Source of the DNA: Candidatus Nitrosymbiomonas sp.
GTDB lineage: Bacteria; Sysuimicrobiota; Sysuimicrobiia; Sysuimicrobiales; Humicultoraceae
Length of the DNA stretch: 12,876 nt
Assembly (NCBI GenBank): GCA_020724185.1
Contig: DYHL01000056.1
Location: 1-12,876, forward strand
Direction of reading: 5' to 3'
Under the pieces are notes generated by a model that saw only the letters and a program-made list of their open reading frames with translations, was not told the origin of the DNA and searched no databases. A program made the translations under genes and the position numbers. Shown here in pieces: positions 9,256-12,876 of this stretch. Each line of letters starts with the position of its first letter. Within the stretch, counting starts at the first letter, position 1.

Positions 9256-9441
9256 TCATGCGGCGCGCCACGCGGCGAGGGCATCCCGGACCGAGGTGTG
9301 GGGGGCTGCGGGCAGCGGGATGATCCGGACAACCGGCTTTCCATTCCGCTCCACCACGAAGGCATCTCCCCTGTAGCGCACCCTGCTAAGAATGTCACCC
9401 AGATTCCGGACCATTTCGGTGGCGGATACTCGATGCTCCAT
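9256..9441 (-). CDS. Phd-type antitoxin, prematurely stopped
   Basis: A 61-residue protein with the Phd/YefM DNA-binding N-terminus: EHRVSATEMVRNLGDILSRV, then GDAFVVERNGKPVVRIIPLP. It ends at TGA 9256-9258 after ALAAWRAA. The same frame past this TGA reads GDLERVGAADRIPEDAW and continues to TAG 9160-9162, which looks exactly like the normal C-terminal tail of such antitoxins and would overlap the toxin start. The stop therefore appears to be a recent nonsense mutation that removes the toxin-binding end. The fragment may still bind operator DNA. No good ribosome binding site is visible at ATG 9441. Confidence 0.7.
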   Translation of the reverse strand: MEHRVSATEMVRNLGDILSRVRYRGDAFVVERNGKPVVRIIPLPAAPHTSVRDALAAWRAA

Positions 9442-9586
9442 GGAGCCACAGGGCGCCCTGCAGGGCCAGGTCTATGGCGCGCATGGTTTCCGCCGGAAAG
9501 GCCACCACGCTATCGAGCCGGAGTCCCGCCTCCCGACCGGCCGGGCTGTCGACCAGCACGACGTCCCCGCGCGCGAGGTTAGGCAC
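9395..9586 (-). pseudogene. Internally deleted MazF/PemK-type toxin remnant
   Basis: An open frame of 63 codons starting at GTG 9586. The N-terminus, RGDVVLVDSPAGREAGL, matches the first strand and loop of MazF-type endoribonucleases. The next segment, RLDSVVAFPAETMRAIDLAL, matches their last helix. About 50 residues that normally lie between, including the central barrel, are absent, while the frame is kept. The 3' end has no normal stop and runs 47 bases into the phd antitoxin gene. The GTG start overlaps the stop of a short antitoxin-like tail (GTGCCTAA), as in intact mazEF operons. It is most probably dead. Confidence 0.6.
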
Positions 9587-9665
9587 CGTTGTAGACGTCC
9601 AGCGCGAGGTCGTCCCAAACCCCGGCCATCTCCGCTGCGATCAGCTCCTCCACGACCCGGCCCAT
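9579..9665 (-). pseudogene. C-terminal tail of a lost antitoxin, partner of the mazF remnant
   Basis: A 28-codon open frame (MGRVVEEL..., then ELIAAEMAGVWDDLALDVY, ending TAA at 9579-9581). It is acidic and helical like the toxin-binding end of an antitoxin, and its stop overlaps the mazF GTG. No DNA-binding part precedes it; upstream sequence is the end of the HNH gene in another frame. I infer that a deletion joined the HNH gene to the antitoxin tail. Confidence 0.45.
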
Positions 9666-10656
9666 TGGTGCTGCTCGGCTTCGTAGGCGTTGTGGGCGCG
9701 GCATCGGAGCTGGATGTTGTCCACCGTCGCCGCCCCGCCCGCCGCGTACGGCGCCACGTGGTGAAACTCCAGGAAGTCCTGCTCTGCGCAGCGGCCGTGG
9801 TCACCCACGAAGCCGCAGCGCCCTCCGTCGCGCGCCCAGACTGCCCGCCTGACCTCGGCGGGGACGTGGCGCGAGCCAGCCGCCGCGCCTGGGCTCGGAC
9901 GCGGTCGGTCGCCCCGAACTTCTGCCTGGCCAGGTCGCGTAACAGCACCGTCAGGGCTCGGTCGAGGATCTTAGCCAGATCGCCGTCCGGGATCTGGTGG
10001 CGCAGGAGCGCCTGCACTCCCCGCAGCTTCTGGATGGTGTCGGCGTCAACCGTGAGCTGGATCCGGTAGCGCTGGGGCGCAAGGGGCGCCACGCGGGGCA
10101 AGTGAGCTAGGGGCGGCGCGGGCACCGTGGTGGGCGCGGCTGCCTGCGTAGGGAAGTCCGTCGAACAGAGAGCCGGCGGCGGGGCCGCCGGCTGACTCGG
10201 GGTCGGGAGCTTCCGAACCTGATCCGGAACCGGGGGCTGGGGGCGCAGCGCGGCGACGAGGGCCTCGACGTCGCGCCGGCTCTTGTGCCGGACCCGGTCA
10301 AGGAGTTCTGCGTGGTTCTGGGGCGTGAGATGCGCGGCCAGGAGGCCCAGCGTCGTCAGGGTTACCGTTCCCTCGGCCAGGCGCTCGAGGACGACCGGCA
10401 GCCGCCGGGCCAGGCGGGCCGCCTCGATGCGCCGGTACGCGGCGTGCTCCGAGAGATGGAGTACACGCGTGCAGTACACAAAGAGCGAAGAATAGCCCGC
10501 GGCCAGGTACAGGCGCCGCCGGTCGAGCTCCGCGAGGTGCGCGATAAGGGCGGCCGTCGCCTCCCGCTCGTGCCGGGCGAGGCGCTTCACCTGCGCGGTC
10601 AGCTCGGCGTCCGAGAGCCGGGCCGCCGCGGATAGCAGGCTCTGGGTTGAGTCCAT
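9641..10656 (-). pseudogene. DUF222/13E12-like HNH endonuclease gene with a frameshift
   Basis: The 5' part (10656 to about 9875) encodes a helical region typical of DUF222/HNH proteins: ATAALIAHLAELDRRRLYLA, GYSSLFVYCTRVLHLSEHAA, and a Pro-rich linker near residues 140-195. It then has a QLTVDADTIQKLRGVQALL segment. Past about 9875 this frame turns to low-complexity noise, while the frame one base back reads RHVPAEVRRAVWARDGGRC, then FLEFHHVAPYAAGG and NIQLRCRAHNAYEAEQH, an intact HNH nuclease domain with His-His, Asn and His-Asn plus the flanking Cys residues. It stops at TGA 9641-9643. A one-base loss near 9865-9880 explains this; there is no obvious slippery sequence. Without repair or frameshifting the product lacks its nuclease. 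Confidence 0.8.
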
Positions 10657-10713
10657 GGCCGGGTTCTCGGCATAGTCATCGTCCGGGTCAGGTAGGGTTT
10701 GCGGGTCCGGCCG

Positions 10714-10733
10714 AACTCGGTTCGGACCGAGTT
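10714..10733. repeat. Perfect inverted repeat between divergent genes
   Basis: AACTCGGT-TCGG-ACCGAGTT, 8-base arms with a 4-base centre, lies between the HNH gene start (10656) and the promoter of the RHH/PIN pair (10774). It could be an operator for either gene or a short hairpin. It has no T-tract, so terminator function is unlikely. Confidence 0.55.
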
Positions 10734-10773
10734 AGAGGATGCCTGGAGGAAACCCCGGCTGGGCAGAAGACCC

Positions 10774-10808
10774 TTCACAATCCATCCGCCCGGAGTTATA
10801 CTGAGTTA
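10774..10808 (+). promoter_or_regulatory. Promoter of the RHH/PIN pair with operator-like direct repeats
   Basis: TTCACA (10774-10779) and TATACT (10797-10802) are separated by 17 bases, the best promoter match in the window. Two GAGTTA repeats (10793-10798 and 10803-10808), exactly 10 bases apart, sit on the -10 box; one helical turn is the spacing expected for RHH dimers side by side on one DNA face. A third GAGTTA is at 10729-10734. This suggests repression by the antitoxin encoded just downstream. Confidence 0.7.
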
Positions 10809-10824
10809 CAACGAGGTGGTCGGG

Positions 10825-11073
10825 ATGGGCCGTACAACGAGGGTTATGGGTTTCTCGCTTCCCCCAAAGGTCGCCCGTGCGATCGAGCAAACTGCACGGG
10901 CGGAGCAGAAGACGAAGAGCGAGCTGCTGCGCGACATGTGGGAGGCGTACCAGATCGTCCGCGAAGAACGGGAGTTCGCCGGTCTCCAGCGGGTGGCCGG
11001 ACGCCTGGCGCGCGCGACGGGCCTGGAAATCCAGTCCGAGGAGGACGTGGACCGGATCCTCCACCATAGATAG
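10825..11073 (+). CDS. Ribbon-helix-helix (CopG-like) antitoxin
   Basis: An 82-residue antitoxin. The RHH motif is at the N-terminus: strand TTRVMGFSLPP, helix KVARAIEQTARAEQ, turn KTKSE and helix LLRDMWEAYQIVRE. The C-terminal part (RLARATGLEIQSEEDVDRIL) is the toxin-binding region common in antitoxins of this PIN family. The frame is open further upstream, but ATG 10825, with GAGGTGG six bases before it and a strong promoter 23 bases upstream of it, is the likely start. Its TAG (11071-11073) is in the same frame as the toxin that follows, 18 bases before the toxin's apparent start. Confidence 0.87.
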   Translation: MGRTTRVMGFSLPPKVARAIEQTARAEQKTKSELLRDMWEAYQIVREEREFAGLQRVAGRLARATGLEIQSEEDVDRILHHR

Positions 11074-11091
11074 GCCTTCGAGGTAGACTCG

Positions 11092-11487
11092 CTGCGAGCA
11101 GTCCTCGACACCAACGTACTCATTTCGGCGCTCTTCGGAGGCCCGCCCGAACTGGTCTACCGTGCTGCGCTGAGAGGTCAGTTCAGGCTGATCACTTCGC
11201 CTGCGCTCCTGCTTGAACTTGCGCGGGCCCTCCGTGAGAAGTTCCACTTCCCCGAGGAAGACATCACGGCCTACGTGAAGCAGATCGCGCGCCGGTCCAT
11301 CGTCGTACGGCCGGCGGTCAAGCTCTCCGTGGTTGAAGATGAGCCTGACAACCGTGTGCTTGAATGTGCGGTTGCAGGAGGAGCCGATCTGATCGTGTCA
11401 GGAGACCGGCATCTTCTCAGGTTAGGGACCTACTCCGACATCCCCATTGTCCGGCCGGTCGACTTCGTGCGTACTCTTGGGTTGTGA
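11092..11487 (+). CDS. PIN-domain toxin (COG1569-like) with apparent CTG start
   Basis: A 131-residue PIN protein. LRAVLDTNVLISALFGGPP carries Asp6, ALLLELARAL carries Glu42, and DEPDNRVLECAVAGGADLIV has Asp86, Glu91 and Asp99. SGDRHLLRLG (Asp105) follows, with an ending PVDFVRTLGL normal for the family. Everything is full length, yet between the antitoxin TAG and the first strand there is no ATG, GTG or TTG in frame. The best start is CTG 11092, seven bases after GAGGT (11080-11084). The next conventional start, GTG 11275, would lose half the domain. Either CTG is used weakly or the start codon is mutated and the toxin silenced. The paired antitoxin precedes it in the same frame. Confidence 0.85.
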   Translation: MRAVLDTNVLISALFGGPPELVYRAALRGQFRLITSPALLLELARALREKFHFPEEDITAYVKQIARRSIVVRPAVKLSVVEDEPDNRVLECAVAGGADLIVSGDRHLLRLGTYSDIPIVRPVDFVRTLGL

Positions 11488-11697
11488 GCCCAAAGCGCCC
11501 TGTCCCGCGGGTTGACGCGTGCCAGGCCCAGCGGGTGGTTGGGACCACGAGCCAGACGCATCTTCGCCCTGGCCGACGAAGGCCGACAGGATCGTCGCCG
11601 CAACGGCAAGAACTACGAAGTCAAAGCTGCTTTCACGGGATATGGTAGGCCCAACTGCTCATCGAACGCCAACATCGGAAAGGTGGGAGCGCTATCC
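11488..11697 (+). other. Non-coding gap before eno
   Basis: About 210 bases without a recognisable gene or RNA. A TTGACG occurs at 11512-11517 but has no fitting -10. Close to eno there is a ribosome binding site (AAGGTGGGAG, 11680-11689, eight bases before ATG 11698). A promoter for eno should lie here but I cannot place it. Confidence 0.5.
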
Positions 11698-12876
11698 ATG
11701 CCCAAGATCACCAGCATCACCGCACGCGAGATCCTCGACTCCAGAGGCAATCCCACAATTGAAGCCGATGTGACGCTCAGCGACGGCTCGTTCGGCCGCG
11801 CCGCGGTGCCCTCGGGCGCCTCGGTGGGCGAGCGAGAAGCGATCGAGCTGCGCGACGGCGAGGCGCGCTACCTGGGCAAGGGCGTGCGCAACGCGGTGGC
11901 GCACGTGCGCGACCGGATAGCCCCACTGCTGGCCGGCCGCGACGCGGACGATCAAGCCGCAATAGACCGCGCGATGATCGAGCTGGACGGCACAGAGACC
12001 AAGAGTCACCTGGGCGCCAACGCCATCCTGGCGGTCTCGCTAGCGGTGGCGCGCGCCGCGGCCGCCTCGCGCAATCTGCCGCTCTGGCAGGCGCTGGGCG
12101 GAAAGGACGCCTGCGTGCTGCCGGTGCCCCTGATGAACATCGTCAACGGCGGTGCGCACGCCGACAACCGGCTAGACGTGCAGGAGTTCATGGTGGTCCC
12201 AGGCGGCCTGCCCTCGTTCAGTGAGGCGCTGCGGGCAGGGGTCGAGGTCTTCCACCACCTGAAGCGGGCCCTGCACAAGAGAGGGCTCAGCACGGCCGTG
12301 GGCGACGAGGGCGGCTTTGCGCCGGACCTCGAGTCCACCGAGGCGGCGCTGGAAGCGGTGGTAGCCGCGATCGAGGCAGCGGGCTACAGACCCGGTCGTG
12401 ACGTCGCGATCGCGCTCGACGTCGCCGGCAGCAGCATGTTCCAGGGCGGCGCCTACAACTTCGCGGGCGAGGGCATCCGGCGCACAGGACCGGAGGTGAT
12501 CGAGTTCCTGGCCGGGCTGGTCGGACGCTTCCCGCTCGTCTCGATCGAGGACGGACTAGACGAGAACGCGTGGGCCGACTGGGCCGTGCTGACCCGGCGG
12601 CTGGGCGGTCGTGTTCAGATCATCGGCGACGATCTGTTCGTAACGAACCCGAAGATCCTGCGCCGCGGCATCGCCGAGGGTGTGGGCAACGCGATCCTGA
12701 TCAAGGTGAACCAGATCGGCTCGCTCACCGAGACGCTGGAGACCATGGCAGTGGCCCGGGCGGCCGGCTACGCGACGATCATCTCTCACCGCTCGGGCGA
12801 GACCGAGGACGCCACGATTGCCGACCTGGCCGTGGCCACCGGCGCCGGGCAGATCAAGACCGGCGCACCGGCGCGG
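11698..12876 (+). CDS. eno: Enolase, 3'-truncated by the window edge
   Basis: Enolase converts 2-phosphoglycerate to phosphoenolpyruvate in glycolysis and may also associate with the degradosome in some bacteria. The first 393 codons are present; about 30-40 residues lie beyond the window. Family signatures run in order: ITAREILDSRGNPTIEADV, VPSGASVGEREAIELRDG, LGANAILAVSLAVARAAA, PVPLMNIVNGGAHADN, VGDEGGFAPD (catalytic Glu), IALDVAGSSMF (metal Asp), VSIEDGLDEN (metal Glu), IIGDDLFVTN (metal Asp), ILIKVNQIGSLTET (catalytic Lys), and SHRSGETED. The usual GASTG loop reads GASVG, seen as a variant. The start is ATG 11698 with a good ribosome binding site. It looks fully functional. Confidence 0.98.
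   Translation, partial: MPKITSITAREILDSRGNPTIEADVTLSDGSFGRAAVPSGASVGEREAIELRDGEARYLGKGVRNAVAHVRDRIAPLLAGRDADDQAAIDRAMIELDGTETKSHLGANAILAVSLAVARAAAASRNLPLWQALGGKDACVLPVPLMNIVNGGAHADNRLDVQEFMVVPGGLPSFSEALRAGVEVFHHLKRALHKRGLSTAVGDEGGFAPDLESTEAALEAVVAAIEAAGYRPGRDVAIALDVAGSSMFQGGAYNFAGEGIRRTGPEVIEFLAGLVGRFPLVSIEDGLDENAWADWAVLTRRLGGRVQIIGDDLFVTNPKILRRGIAEGVGNAILIKVNQIGSLTETLETMAVARAAGYATIISHRSGETEDATIADLAVATGAGQIKTGAPAR

Noticed and set aside
9392..10069. 225-codon plus-strand frame opposite the HNH gene and mazF remnant
   Set aside because: No family motif; the minus strand holds a recognisable HNH domain and TA remnants.
11512..11540. TTGACG as a -35 box for eno
   Set aside because: The sequence 17 bases downstream (GTGGTT) is not a -10 box.

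Overview
The window is GC-rich, densely packed bacterial DNA. Broken housekeeping genes at both ends (mfd on the left, eno on the right) show it is an internal slice of a chromosome. The core set mfd, a parvulin-type peptidyl-prolyl isomerase, mazG, an S4-domain protein of the RqcP/HslR type, and eno resembles the mfd-mazG-yabO(rqcP) neighbourhood of Bacillota and related lineages. A high-GC member of the Terrabacteria, possibly an uncultured phylum, is my best guess. No rRNA or other taxonomic marker is present to confirm this.

Layout. Positions 1-5323 read rightward as one compact block: mfd (5' end cut off), an ATGA-overlapped membrane-anchored parvulin foldase, a small MntA-like nucleotidyltransferase, mazG, and a relBE-like toxin-antitoxin (TA) pair. 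The antitoxin of that pair is in the same open frame as mazG. From 5371 to 7709 the genes read leftward: a vapBC pair with its own promoter/operator, a secreted DUF2993/LmeA-like protein, and a decayed phd-vapC relic. The S4 gene (7814-8074) reads rightward alone. From 8083 to 10656 everything reads leftward again: an AbrB/PIN pair, a phd/vapC pair with an internally deleted toxin and a prematurely stopped antitoxin, a collapsed mazEF remnant, and a frameshifted DUF222/HNH-type gene. A divergent RHH/PIN pair (10825-11487) follows, whose toxin seems to start at CTG. Then comes eno, which runs off the right edge.

How it fits together. The housekeeping genes serve transcription-coupled repair (Mfd), extracytoplasmic folding (parvulin), nucleotide-pool cleaning (MazG), rescue of stalled 50S-peptidyl-tRNA (RqcP-like) and glycolysis (Eno). 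Between them lies a hotspot of about seven TA modules plus an orphan MntA-like gene, in states from apparently intact to heavily decayed. I find no clearly new defence or metabolic system. The most notable signals are the two neighbouring toxins (VapC and MazF) that appear to have lost their middles, the premature stop in the phd antitoxin, the in-frame MazG-antitoxin fusion with a dead MazG C-domain, the CTG-start toxin, and two TA promoters with operator-like repeats over their -10 boxes.
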